DNA of 64,000 bases from the NCBI RefSeq assembly GCF_016093275.1, contig NZ_JAEDAK010000008.1, forward strand, positions 1-64,000. Reading direction: 5' to 3'. This DNA is from Inhella proteolytica (GTDB lineage Bacteria > Pseudomonadota > Gammaproteobacteria > Burkholderiales > Burkholderiaceae_C). Each line of letters begins with the position of its first letter. The first letter of the stretch is position 1. Both the position numbers and the translations under genes were made by a program. A model generated the notes under the pieces. It searched no databases. It saw nothing but the letters and a program-made list of their open reading frames with translations, and was not told where the DNA came from. This document shows positions 16,803 to 27,313 of the stretch, piece by piece.

Positions 16803-19349
16803 TCAGAACTTCATTTCAATACGACCGTAGTACTGACGGCCATAGGCGTCGTACAGGTAGTAATTGAACGGCTTCTGGTCATAAGGCGAACCCACCAGCG
16901 CCGGGAACTTCTCGGTCAGGTTGTTGACACCCAGGATCAGCTTGGCACCCTTGAGCGGGGTATCCCAGGCGAACTGCACGTCGTGGGTGGTGTAGGTGGG
17001 AGCGTAGTCGCCATCACGCTCACCGTTCTTGCCGATCACGTTGAGGTTGTACTGAACGGCAAAACCGCCCAGCTTCCACGAGTTGGCCAAGACGGCGCGG
17101 TGCTTTGGCGAACCGAAGGTGCCGTTGTAGTCAACGCCATCCTGCTCAGCCTTGGTCACGCGCGAGTAGGTCAGCTCGTGCGAGAAATTGCCAATACCAG
17201 CCCACTTGTGCGAGAACAGAACGCTGGCGTCAAAGCCGCCGTAGTTCAGAACACCCTCGTTGGCAGAGCCGCTGACGATCTGCAGAATCGCACCCGTGCT
17301 CGGATCGCGACGGATCGACAGGCCGGCCGGGATGGGCAGCTTGCTGTCGCCGTTATCACGATCGACGATCTGCTGGGCAGACACGAAATTGATCACGTCA
17401 TGGATCTTCGTGTGCCACACGTCCAGCTTGGTGCTCAGGTTGGGCATGACATCCCACACGGCACCAATCGACCACTGCTTCGACTTTTCCGACTTCAGGG
17501 CCGGGTTCGAGATGCGCAGGCCATTGATCTGGAACTCTTCGGTCTGGCACTCGGCCGCCGAGAAACCACCATCGGCCAAGCAGTGACGCGGGTCGACAAC
17601 GGTGTCAGCGCTGAAGGCAGGCTTCTGGTTCAGCTCAGGCAGCGTGGGGGCGCGGAAGCCCTCGCCAGCCGAGGCGCGCAGGGTCAGGGAGCGCATCGGC
17701 TGGTAGCGAACCGAAATCTTCGGCGAGAAGTCATTGCCGTAGTCGGAGTACTTTTCGTAGCGGCCAGCCACCGAAGCCTCCAGACCCTTCATGATCGGGA
17801 ACAGAACTTCGACGGTGCCGGCGCTGACGGTGCGATGACCTTCAGCCGAGCTACCCGAGCTGCCCAGGACCTCACCGGCTTCGCTCAGCGAGTCGTAGAT
17901 GTCGGCGTACTGCTGCACGCTGCGGTCCAGGCCGACGTACATACGAGCCGAGCCGTTGCCCATCTGGAACAGGTCAAACGAGGCGTTGGCAAAGTAGTCG
18001 GTCTGTGCCCACAGGCCATCACGGCCCGTGGTGGTCGTGATCGACTTCAGCACTTGGTCCGAGTTCAGGAAGGGATTGTCGACCTGGTAGACGCCATTGT
18101 TGATGGCGGCCGTTGCCAGACCCTTCACGATGAAGCCACGACCAATTTCCTGGTACTTGGAAACGGTGCGGCGAACACCCATGTCGACATCAACGCTGCC
18201 GACAGTGCCTTGGAAGCCGGCGGTGTAATCCGTCAGGGTCGCATCGGTGCTGGTATCACGGTTACCTGCAGCAGCAAAGCGGTGGGCCAGGAACACCGGC
18301 TGCGTGAACTTGTAGCGGTTGGCCAGCACGCTGCCCGGGGTCACCAGGATCGTGTCCGGCACCGGCGCATAGCGGCCGAAGCTGGTGTTGTTGGTGCTGG
18401 AAACGTTCAGGTACGCATTCCAGTCGGAATTGATGCGGAACTCACCGCGCGCAAAAATCGACTTGGCACCGGTGGCGGCTTCGTCAGCAGCCACCAGGTT
18501 GAAGTCGTAACGGCAACGGCCCGTCGCATCGACGTAGAAGCCCTTGTCCGGGAAATCGCAGCTGCCGGCCTTGCCGCGCGAACCACCGCCCGAGATGTTG
18601 GGCAGGTATTCGCCACCACCGATGTCGATCGCCTGGTAGAAGTGGTTCGAGTAGGACGAAGCACCCTTCGGAGCACCCCAGGGGTAGTCACGCACCCAGA
18701 TGATGTCGCGGCTGGTGCGCGAGGCACCCATGACGACCCGGCCCTTCTCGCCAGTGATGCCCAAAATGGCCGAAGCTTCTTCGCGGTTACCACCCTTGAT
18801 CGAAGGGTTGGTCTTGCCGGCCATCAAATGAACGCCTTCGAAGTCCTTGCGCAGAACAACGTTCACCACGCCACCGATGGCGTCCGAGCCGTAGATGGCG
18901 GAAGCGCCGTCGGTCAGGATTTCGATGCGCTCAACTGCAGCCATCGGAATCGAGTTCATGTCGGCAGAGTCGCCGACGTTCGGAGCCTTCGCGACGCGAC
19001 GGCCATCAACCAGAACCAGGGTGCGGTTGCTGCCCAGGCCGCGCAGGTTCACGCCAGAGAACGACTGGGCGGAGCTACCCGACTGAGGGCGGAACTGACC
19101 CGTCGAAGCGAAGGTCGAGTTGCGGATGAATTCAGCGACGGTGGTCGAACCGGAGGCTTCCAATTCGGCACGGGTGATCACGGTGACAGGCAGCGCGCCT
19201 TCGGCGTCAGCGCGCTTGATGCGCGAGCCGGTCACTTCAATGCGCTCGAGCTTTTGTGCTTCTTGGGCAAAGGCGGGCATCGAGGTGGCCAAAACGCCAC
19301 CGCCAACGGCCAGCAGCACGCTGGCGCACACCTTGGTCTTCTTGAACAT
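16803..19349 (-). CDS. TonB-dependent outer-membrane receptor
   Basis: An 848-residue receptor with a signal peptide (residues 1-28, ending SMPAFAQ). The plug domain shows a TonB-box-like region near LERIEVTGSRIKRADAEG, then LPVTVITRAELEAS, GVNLRGLGSNRTLVLVDGRR and VERIEILTDGASAIYGSDAI. A 22-strand barrel follows, with the aromatic C-terminus YGRIEMKF. The GSRIKR start and the ASAIYGSDAIGGVVN box are typical of the large receptor group used for peptides, saccharides and other complex nutrients, rather than classic siderophore receptors. AGGAGA precedes the start. With tonB/exbBD, the S9 peptidase and the hydroxylase nearby, the substrate is plausibly a peptide; that is inference. Confidence 0.9.
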   Translation of the reverse strand: MFKKTKVCASVLLAVGGGVLATSMPAFAQEAQKLERIEVTGSRIKRADAEGALPVTVITRAELEASGSTTVAEFIRNSTFASTGQFRPQSGSSAQSFSGVNLRGLGSNRTLVLVDGRRVAKAPNVGDSADMNSIPMAAVERIEILTDGASAIYGSDAIGGVVNVVLRKDFEGVHLMAGKTNPSIKGGNREEASAILGITGEKGRVVMGASRTSRDIIWVRDYPWGAPKGASSYSNHFYQAIDIGGGEYLPNISGGGSRGKAGSCDFPDKGFYVDATGRCRYDFNLVAADEAATGAKSIFARGEFRINSDWNAYLNVSSTNNTSFGRYAPVPDTILVTPGSVLANRYKFTQPVFLAHRFAAAGNRDTSTDATLTDYTAGFQGTVGSVDVDMGVRRTVSKYQEIGRGFIVKGLATAAINNGVYQVDNPFLNSDQVLKSITTTTGRDGLWAQTDYFANASFDLFQMGNGSARMYVGLDRSVQQYADIYDSLSEAGEVLGSSGSSAEGHRTVSAGTVEVLFPIMKGLEASVAGRYEKYSDYGNDFSPKISVRYQPMRSLTLRASAGEGFRAPTLPELNQKPAFSADTVVDPRHCLADGGFSAAECQTEEFQINGLRISNPALKSEKSKQWSIGAVWDVMPNLSTKLDVWHTKIHDVINFVSAQQIVDRDNGDSKLPIPAGLSIRRDPSTGAILQIVSGSANEGVLNYGGFDASVLFSHKWAGIGNFSHELTYSRVTKAEQDGVDYNGTFGSPKHRAVLANSWKLGGFAVQYNLNVIGKNGERDGDYAPTYTTHDVQFAWDTPLKGAKLILGVNNLTEKFPALVGSPYDQKPFNYYLYDAYGRQYYGRIEMKF

Positions 19350-19774
19350 GGAATCTCCTAGGGGAAAGGAAGCAAAACCCTCAAGGCCCGATTCAAAAAA
19401 AATCGTGCCGCCTCTATTGAGGGCATCGAGCGATTCTCAGGCCAGGGGTCACAGTGTTCGCCCGGGGCTTCCCCAAGCCGCACCGCTTCGCCGGGCCACT
19501 CGCATACACGGCGACTCTCACAATGGCAGCAAAAGCCGACAAAAACATGAACTTACAAACACATGACCCCCATCAATCAAACTTTTACCTGCAGCCAATA
19601 CCGCCCCGCCGAAAGCGGCCCCGTCTCCCCGCACGCCCGCATTTGTTGCCAACTCACAACAGCATCAGAAATGCAAGCCAGCCCGCCTAGTGAATGCCCT
19701 TGGACCTACAGGGGATACGAAGGCAGCCTGCGCGGCGGAGAATTGCGCGATGCGTCCATGTTCGAGAAGTTTGA
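19350..19774. other. Intergenic region between the TonB receptor and a methyltransferase
   Basis: About 425 bases between divergent starts. It holds a run of eight A residues at 19396-19403 (a T-tract in the receptor leader on the minus strand) and AT-richer patches around 19520-19600. Short open frames occur on the plus strand, but none has a ribosome site or recognisable product. I could not assign a clear promoter, terminator or RNA element, though a regulated promoter for the receptor is expected here. Confidence 0.3.
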
Positions 19775-20719
19775 ATGAGTGGTGAACGCCCCCAAGTTTG
19801 GTCCCGTTATTGGGCGACCGGTGCGCTGCACTCTTGTCACGGCAGCTTTGACCAGCAGTACGGCGGGGCGTTTGTGTCCTTCTGGGGTCACGTCGCAGCC
19901 GAACTGCCGCTCGGAGCGCGAGTTCTGGACCTGTGCACTGGCAGCGGAGCCCTGCCACGCCTGTTCGCTTCGTTGCGCCGCGAAGATGGCGCATGGCGCT
20001 GCGATGGAGTCGACTTGGCCGAACTTCCCCCTCCGGATCGCCTCGGACTCGCCGACAGTCGAATCCATTTGCATTCAAGTACGTCCGTCGAGGCCCTGCC
20101 TTTCGACTCGGCCTGCTTCGATCTTGTCGTCAGCCAGTACGGACTGGAGTATTGCGACCTCGCTCTCGCCCTCTCCGAGTCGCTGCGCGTATTGCGTCGG
20201 CACGGTCGCCTGGCCTTGGTGCTACACCACGCCGAGTCTCTGCCAGTGCGATTGGCGCGAGCCGAGGGCAGTCACATCCAAGACCTACTCGCCGCGGATG
20301 GACTGCTGGATTTGGCTGCCGGCATGCAAACCTTGCTGATGCGTGCGCGCACACCACAAGGCCGCATGGAACTCGACCGCGATCCTGCCGCATTGGCGCT
20401 ACGTAATCGGTTCAATGCTGCCCAGGAGCAGATCGAACGTGAGATCGCCACCAGCCACTGCCCTGATGTGCTGCATGAGGCGAGGCAGGCCATCATGCAG
20501 GCATTTCAAGAGGGTCCGGCCGGAAGCGCACGGCTCCAGGCCTATCGCCAGCAACTGCAGGACGCTCAGCTTCGTCTTTCCGAACTTGTGACGCATGCGG
20601 TCGACGAAGCCAAACTGTCGGAACTTGAGGCCCAGCTGCACGCAAGTGGGCGCAACACCCAGCGCGCCCTCCTTCACGAGCGCGGCCAATTGATGGCATG
20701 GTCGCTGCTGGCAGGCTGA
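19775..20719 (+). CDS. Class I SAM-dependent methyltransferase, substrate unknown
   Basis: A 314-residue protein. Motif I is VLDLCTGSGALPRLFA (about residues 49-64), the SAM-ribose acidic strand is CDGVDLAELPPPDR, and motif IV is FDLVVSQYGLEYCDL, the order of a small-molecule class I methyltransferase. Residues from about 170 form a helical extension with strong coiled-coil character (ALRNRFNAAQEQIEREIA; LQDAQLRLSELVTH; AKLSELEAQLHA) that ordinary members lack. The gene stands alone between the receptor and the LD-carboxypeptidase group and converges with the latter. The extension could bind a partner or a lipid-like substrate; neither is shown by sequence. Confidence 0.75.
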   Translation: MSGERPQVWSRYWATGALHSCHGSFDQQYGGAFVSFWGHVAAELPLGARVLDLCTGSGALPRLFASLRREDGAWRCDGVDLAELPPPDRLGLADSRIHLHSSTSVEALPFDSACFDLVVSQYGLEYCDLALALSESLRVLRRHGRLALVLHHAESLPVRLARAEGSHIQDLLAADGLLDLAAGMQTLLMRARTPQGRMELDRDPAALALRNRFNAAQEQIEREIATSHCPDVLHEARQAIMQAFQEGPAGSARLQAYRQQLQDAQLRLSELVTHAVDEAKLSELEAQLHASGRNTQRALLHERGQLMAWSLLAG

Positions 20720-20817
20720 CACTTCATCCGCCACCCGCCTGTCAGATGGCCCTGTGCTGGCAGCCGTAAGGGCAGCTCGACCTTGAACTGTTCACCCGCC
20801 CAAGCCAGTCGCGTGGT

Positions 20818-22571
<1,754 letters not shown>

Positions 22572-22653
22572 TCAAGCAGCAGCGGCCCACCGGGGCCGCT
22601 GGTCGCCCGACGACCGGGCCTGCGCCGATTGTGCCGCCCTCCCCTGGCCCCGG

Positions 22654-23391
22654 TTAAGGCTCGGCCCCGATCAAGGGCGCCAGGCGATCGGCCTGGGTGG
22701 CGCGCCGAATGGCGGCCCGCAGGGCTTCGATGCCGCCGCGCGGGTTGGGGGCCAGCAGGCAGTAGGTCTTGACCTCATCGATGACCGCCACCACCCGCAG
22801 GCGCTGCGCCGCTGGTAGTGCGCGGTTGTGAGCGCGCAGCACCAGCTCATTGACCACCGCCACGGGCGAGCGCCCGCGCTCGAGCTTGCGCAACTGGGCA
22901 GCCTGGTTGGGCGCGTCGTCCCGGCGCAGGCGACCGGCGTCGAAGTCGGCTTGCAGGGGCGGATAGAGATAGCCGTGCACGGTGCCGACCACCAGGCGCC
23001 GGGCACGCAGGAACCCGGGCCAGTCCAGGCTCGTGCCGGGTGCAGCCACCAGCACATCGCGCATCGTGAGCAAGGGGGCACTCCAGCGGCGCAAGTCTGG
23101 CACCGGCTGGCCCCACCAGGCCGGGTTCATCGGGCACTGCAGATCGACAGCCCCGCTTTCCAAGGCCTGCGCCACGCGCAGCGCCGGCAGGCTGTGGAGT
23201 TCGGCCGGGCGGCCGGCCTCGCGCGCAATGGCTTCGACCAGATCGATCAGCAGCCCACGCAGGCGGCCGTCGGCCCCCTCGGTGACGAAGGGCGGCCCCC
23301 AGGTCTGACCAATCGCGAATCTCAAGGCTGGCGCGTCTGCCCACGCGGGTGTGGCCGCGCCCAACAGGGCCAGCGCCTCCCTGCGCCGCAT
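22654..23391 (-). CDS. Periplasmic solute-binding-like protein (SBP_bac_3 type)
   Basis: A 245-residue protein with a signal peptide (MRRREALALLGAATPAWA). The next segments, LRFAIGQTWGPPFV, GRLRGLLIDLVEAIAREAG, ALRVAQALESGAVDLQCPM and WSAPLLTMRDVLVAAPG, form the first lobe of a family 3 extracellular binding protein. LVVGTVHGYLYPPL begins the second lobe. No ABC transporter permease or ATPase lies nearby, so it may be an orphan receptor or sensor-like binding protein. Only 31 bases separate its start from that of the divergent nadA. Confidence 0.78.
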   Translation of the reverse strand: MRRREALALLGAATPAWADAPALRFAIGQTWGPPFVTEGADGRLRGLLIDLVEAIAREAGRPAELHSLPALRVAQALESGAVDLQCPMNPAWWGQPVPDLRRWSAPLLTMRDVLVAAPGTSLDWPGFLRARRLVVGTVHGYLYPPLQADFDAGRLRRDDAPNQAAQLRKLERGRSPVAVVNELVLRAHNRALPAAQRLRVVAVIDEVKTYCLLAPNPRGGIEALRAAIRRATQADRLAPLIGAEP

Positions 23392-23422
23392 GGGCGGAGT
23401 CTAGGGGGATAGCATCCTGCCC

Positions 23423-24520
23423 ATGGAATCCCTTGCCTTCGACTACACCCGCCAGGACGCCGCCGGCACGAGTTGCACGGCGCAGGCCTGGGCCCAGGTC
23501 CCCGACCCCGTCAGCCCCGCCCAAGCGCAGGCCCTGAAAGCGCAGGCCGCCGAGCTGCTGCGCGCGCGCGGCGCCGTGCTGGTGGCGCACTACTACGTCG
23601 ATGGTCATCTGCAGGATCTGGCTCTGGAAACCGGTGGCTGCGTGGCCGATTCGCTGGAGATGGCGCGCTTCGGCCGCGACCACGCCGCCCAGACCCTGGC
23701 GGTGGCCGGCGTGCGCTTCATGGGCGAGACCGCCAAGATCCTGTCGCCCGAGAAGACCGTGCTGATGCCCACGCTGGAAGCCACCTGCTCGCTTGACCTG
23801 GGCTGCCCGGCGGACGATTTCGCCGCCTTCTGCGACGCCCACCCGGACCGCAAGGTGGTCGTCTACGCCAACACCAGCGCCGCCGTGAAGGCGCGCGCCG
23901 ACTGGATGGTGACCAGCAGCTGTGCGCTGGAAATCGTCGGCCATCTGAAGGCGCAGGGGCACAAGATCCTCTGGGCGCCCGATCGGCATCTGGGCCGCTA
24001 CATCCAGGAGCAGACCGGTGCCGACATGCTGATGTGGCAGGGCGACTGCATCGTCCACAACGAGTTCAAGGGCATCGAGCTGCAGCTCCTGAAGGAGCAG
24101 TACCCGCAGGCCCTGGTGCTGGTGCACCCGGAAAGCCCGCGCGCGGTGGTGGAGCTGGCCGATGTGGTGGGTTCGACCTCGGCGCTCATCAAGGCCGTGG
24201 TGGAGGGCCAGGCGCAGGACTACATCGTCGCCACCGACAACGGCATCCTGCACCGCATGCGCCAGCTCGCGCCGGGCAAGAACCTCATCGAGGCCCCCAC
24301 CGCCGGCAACGGTGCCACCTGCAAGAGCTGCGCGCACTGCCCCTGGATGGCCATGAACGGCCTGCGCAATCTCATCAGCTGCCTGGAGTCCGGCAGCCCC
24401 AGCATCACGGTGGACGAGCCTGTGCGCCAGCGCGCCCAGGCCTGCATCACCCGCATGCTGGACTTCACCGCCCAGCTCAAGACCCGCGCGGCGCTGCAAT
24501 CGGGGATGGGCGCGGCCTGA
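23423..24520 (+). CDS. nadA: Quinolinate synthase A
   Basis: Condenses iminoaspartate with dihydroxyacetone phosphate to quinolinate, the second step of de novo NAD synthesis, using an oxygen-sensitive [4Fe-4S] cluster. The 365-residue protein has [31 protein letters not shown], the cluster Cys in [34 protein letters not shown] and the terminal [13 protein letters not shown] with the last cluster Cys. It is single-copy here, with no nadB or nadC beside it. The start gives an N-terminal extension of about 30 residues before the conserved core. Confidence 0.95.
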   Translation: MESLAFDYTRQDAAGTSCTAQAWAQVPDPVSPAQAQALKAQAAELLRARGAVLVAHYYVDGHLQDLALETGGCVADSLEMARFGRDHAAQTLAVAGVRFMGETAKILSPEKTVLMPTLEATCSLDLGCPADDFAAFCDAHPDRKVVVYANTSAAVKARADWMVTSSCALEIVGHLKAQGHKILWAPDRHLGRYIQEQTGADMLMWQGDCIVHNEFKGIELQLLKEQYPQALVLVHPESPRAVVELADVVGSTSALIKAVVEGQAQDYIVATDNGILHRMRQLAPGKNLIEAPTAGNGATCKSCAHCPWMAMNGLRNLISCLESGSPSITVDEPVRQRAQACITRMLDFTAQLKTRAALQSGMGAA

Positions 24521-24570
24521 TCCCCAGCCGGCAGGCGAGCGGCTATAACCCCAACAAACTCGGAGGATCC

Positions 24571-24867
24571 ATGGCCAACCCGGACTTCACCCAGCTCTAC
24601 AACCACCACGAGCGCGAGGTCTTCGCTGCCGTGATGGACGCCGCGCCGGACTATCCGGACATCGCCATCTCCAACGACCTGCTGTGCGACGTGGCCTGTG
24701 TGGCCCTGAATCGCCTGCCGCCGCGCTACATCCGCCACGCGGTGGACTTCAGCTTCTACCTGACCGAACACGAGCGCCTGGAGATGGACCAGGGCATCGT
24801 CGATGCCGTGGCCTATGCCTTCAATTTCGTCGGCGCCCGCATGGCCATGCGGGCCAAGCAGGGCTGA
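24571..24867 (+). CDS. ComFB family protein
   Basis: A 98-residue protein preceded by a clear CGGAGG. It carries YNHHEREVFAAVMDAAPDYP, LLCDVACVALNRLPPRYIRH and a VDFSFYLTEHERLEM segment, the signature of late-competence ComFB. In Bacillus this gene sits in the comF locus, and family members in other bacteria have been reported to bind cyclic dinucleotides; no function is fixed in betaproteobacteria. The single conserved Cys pair (CDVAC) may hold a metal. It follows nadA by 50 bases and converges with the MFS gene, with three bases between the stops. Confidence 0.85.
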   Translation: MANPDFTQLYNHHEREVFAAVMDAAPDYPDIAISNDLLCDVACVALNRLPPRYIRHAVDFSFYLTEHERLEMDQGIVDAVAYAFNFVGARMAMRAKQG

Positions 24868-24870
24868 AGT

Positions 24871-26100
24871 TCAGACGCGGCGGCTGGCCCAGGTGACCGC
24901 CTGGGCCGCCAGCAGGGCCAGGCCCAGCGCCAGCGCCGCCACCCAGAACACCGCCCGCGGGCTGCCGGCATCTAGCAGGGCGCCGGCCACTGGCGCCGCC
25001 ACGGCAAAGCCGATGTCCAGGCCCGAATACACCGTGCCGTAGACGCGGCCCGTGGCGCCGGCCGGTGCCGCCTGCTTGACCAGCAGATCGCGTGAAGGGC
25101 CAGCCAGGCCGGTGCCGATGCCGGCCAGCGCCACCAGGGCCACCGCAGCCCAGGCCGACAAGCCCGGCAGCGTGGCCAGCAGCAGAAGCGCCATGGCCAC
25201 CAGCAGCGCCAGCGCGATGTTGCGCTCCAGCCGGCGTGCCCGCACCACCCAGAAGCCGCCCAGCAGCATGCCCAGGGCCCCGCACAGCATGTAGGCCGTC
25301 ACCACCAGGTTCAGGGATTCGGCACTGCGGCCATGCAGCAGGGCCAGGGCGGCCGGCGCAAAGCTCTGCAGCGAGGCCAGCGCCGCCGTGGTGAAGAGGA
25401 AGAAGGAGAAGCACAGCCAGATCGAAGGCAGGCGCAGGAAGGCGAGCGGGTGGGCCTCGGGCGCACCTGCCGCACCGGCTGCCTTGCGTGCGTGACCCTG
25501 GGTCTGCAGATGCTCGCGCTGCAGCACCAGCAGGCTCAGCACCAGCAGGGCCACCAGGGCGCTGGCCAGGTAGACGTAGCGCCAGCTCGCCCCCGTCCCC
25601 AGCACGGCCAGGGCCAGCACCGGCATCAGCGCCCAGCCCAGATTGCCGCTGATGCCATGCACCGAGTAGGCGTGGCCGATGCGCTCATGGCTGACCCGCT
25701 GGTTCAGGATGCTGAAGTCGGCCGGGTGCATCGGCGCATTGCCCAGGCCGGCCAGCGCCGCGGCCAGCATCAGGCCGACATAGCCCTGCGCCAAGCCCGC
25801 CGCCAGAGACGCCAGCGCGAACAGGCTCATCGCCACCATCAGTGCCGGGCGCGCGCCATGGCGGTCCACCACAAAGCCCGACAACGCCTGCCCCACCCCC
25901 GAGACCGCATAGAACACCGACACCAGCAGGCCCAGCTCGGCCCAGCTCAGGCCGAATTCGCGCGCGAACACCGGAAACAGCGGCGGCAGCAGCAGGTGGA
26001 AGAAGTGGCTGGTGCCATGGGCCAGACCGACGACACCGATAGTCGTCCAGTCGGCTCGGCTGCGGTTCGGCGCGTCGGCCGGCAGGGCTAGGGTTTGCAT
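24871..26100 (-). CDS. Major facilitator superfamily transporter
   Basis: A 409-residue protein with twelve predicted transmembrane segments in two six-helix halves. Between helices 2 and 3 is the MFS loop VVDRHGARPALMV, the motif A equivalent. The first helix region VVGLAHGTSHFFHLLLPPLF resembles the fosmidomycin-resistance/YfcJ-like branch of exporters. The central cytoplasmic loop includes LQTQGHARKAAGAAG. The substrate is not readable from sequence. It is divergent from an AraC-type regulator with 71 bases between the starts, the usual layout for a locally regulated efflux pump. The longer frame to 26208 would run into the regulator, so the ATG at 26100 is preferred. Confidence 0.88.
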   Translation of the reverse strand: MQTLALPADAPNRSRADWTTIGVVGLAHGTSHFFHLLLPPLFPVFAREFGLSWAELGLLVSVFYAVSGVGQALSGFVVDRHGARPALMVAMSLFALASLAAGLAQGYVGLMLAAALAGLGNAPMHPADFSILNQRVSHERIGHAYSVHGISGNLGWALMPVLALAVLGTGASWRYVYLASALVALLVLSLLVLQREHLQTQGHARKAAGAAGAPEAHPLAFLRLPSIWLCFSFFLFTTAALASLQSFAPAALALLHGRSAESLNLVVTAYMLCGALGMLLGGFWVVRARRLERNIALALLVAMALLLLATLPGLSAWAAVALVALAGIGTGLAGPSRDLLVKQAAPAGATGRVYGTVYSGLDIGFAVAAPVAGALLDAGSPRAVFWVAALALGLALLAAQAVTWASRRV

Positions 26101-26171
26101 GGGGGTGATGCTGACAGCCCGGGCAGCGTCTTTTGGATGGCAGATCGCCGAAAACTTTCGAGAATCAGCCA

Positions 26172-26999
26172 ATGAGCCAGAAGAAGCCCCGCCGGCGGGT
26201 GCTGCCACCCCACGACCCGCAGCGCTACGCCCCTTCCCCCGCCCACCCGGTGCGCGCCAAGGCCCGGTTGATGGCGCACGACATGGACATCCAGCCCCAC
26301 CAGCATGACTGGGGCCAGCTGGTGCTCTCGATGGCGGGGGCGGTGCGGGTCGAGGCCGAGCAAGCGGGCCAGACCCATGCCTTCATCGTGCCGCCGGCGC
26401 GCGCGGTCTGGATCCCCGCCGGCGTGGTGCATGCGGTGCGCGCCATCGAGCAGGCCGAGCTGCGCACGGCCTACCTGCATGCCGGCTGCGGCCTGGCGGC
26501 CACGCGCGGCTTCGAGCGCTGCCGCGTGCTGGAGGTCAGCCCGCTGCTGCGCGAGCTGCAGCGTGAGCTCACCCCCTTGAGCGAACCCGATGCGCCCGGC
26601 GACCCGCGCGAGCCCCTGCTGGTGGCGCTGCTGGTGGCGGAGCTGCAGCGTGCCGCCCCCGTGGCCCTGGGCCTGGCCCTGCCGCAGGACAAGCGCCTGC
26701 GCCGCGTCTGCGAGGCGCTGCTGGAGCACCCCCAGCAGGACCAGGAGCTGCGCCACTGGGCCGGCGAGGTGGGCGCCAGTGAACGCACACTGGCGCGCCT
26801 CTTTCGCCAGGAGCTGGGCACCAGTTACCGGCATTGGCGCCAGCAGCTGCTGCTGGCCCAGGCGCTGAGCCTGGCGGCGCGCAAGCGGCCGCTGGCCTCG
26901 ATCGCCGCCGAGCTGGGCTATGCCAACCCGAGCGCCTTCAGCGCCATGGTCAAGCGCACCGTGGGCATGAGCCCGCGCGAGTTCTTTGCCCTGGCCTAG
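26172..26999 (+). CDS. AraC-family transcriptional regulator with cupin sensor
   Basis: A 275-residue protein. The N-terminal cupin (about 30-115) shows HDMDIQPHQHDWGQLVLSMAG, cupin motif 1, and PPARAVWIPAGVVHAV, motif 2. The C-terminal part (about 175-275) is the double helix-turn-helix with WAGEVGASERTLARLF and AAELGYANPSAFSAMVKRTVGMSPREF. This architecture is common for regulators of a divergent exporter, so it probably controls the MFS gene across the 71-base gap. Its stop codon overlaps that of the convergent rnfH-like gene in the four-base sequence CTAG (26996-26999). Confidence 0.9.
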   Translation: MSQKKPRRRVLPPHDPQRYAPSPAHPVRAKARLMAHDMDIQPHQHDWGQLVLSMAGAVRVEAEQAGQTHAFIVPPARAVWIPAGVVHAVRAIEQAELRTAYLHAGCGLAATRGFERCRVLEVSPLLRELQRELTPLSEPDAPGDPREPLLVALLVAELQRAAPVALGLALPQDKRLRRVCEALLEHPQQDQELRHWAGEVGASERTLARLFRQELGTSYRHWRQQLLLAQALSLAARKRPLASIAAELGYANPSAFSAMVKRTVGMSPREFFALA

Positions 27000-27313
27000 C
27001 GGGGCGCGGGCCGGTGGCGCGAAACGATGCGCCGCCCGCCCCCCTGCACCTGGTGGCGGCGCCGCCGCGCCTCCATCGGGTCCACCGTCAGCGGGCGGTA
27101 GACCTCCACCCGGTCGCCATCGCTGAGGCGCTCGCCGCACTCGGCCTTGTGGCCCCAGATGCCGATGGCCTGCTGGGGCACGCCGGCGGGCAGCCGTGCC
27201 AGCGCGTCGGCCACGGTGGCGCCGGCCGGCAGGCTCAGGCGCAGGACCTCCACCTGGCCCGGCGCCGGGCTCCAGGCCAGATCGACCTGCAGCATCGGCT
27301 CAGCGTCGGCCAT
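26996..27313 (-). CDS. RnfH-family protein (UPF0125, RatB)
   Basis: A 105-residue beta-grasp (ubiquitin-like) protein with VDLAWSPAPGQVEVLRLSLP, GATVADALARL, IGIWGHKAECGERLSDGDRVEVYRPL and DPMEARRRRHQ, the defining pattern of the family. It overlaps the upstream ratA gene by 14 bases and so is translationally coupled to it, the usual ratA-ratB pair next to smpB. The biochemical function is unknown; the name RnfH comes from its place near rnf genes in some bacteria. Confidence 0.87.
   Translation of the reverse strand: MADAEPMLQVDLAWSPAPGQVEVLRLSLPAGATVADALARLPAGVPQQAIGIWGHKAECGERLSDGDRVEVYRPLTVDPMEARRRRHQVQGGGRRIVSRHRPAPR

Noticed and set aside
22847-24499. A 550-codon minus-strand frame opposite nadA
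   Set aside because: It spans the nadA gene and the binding-protein gene in another frame and lacks any domain.
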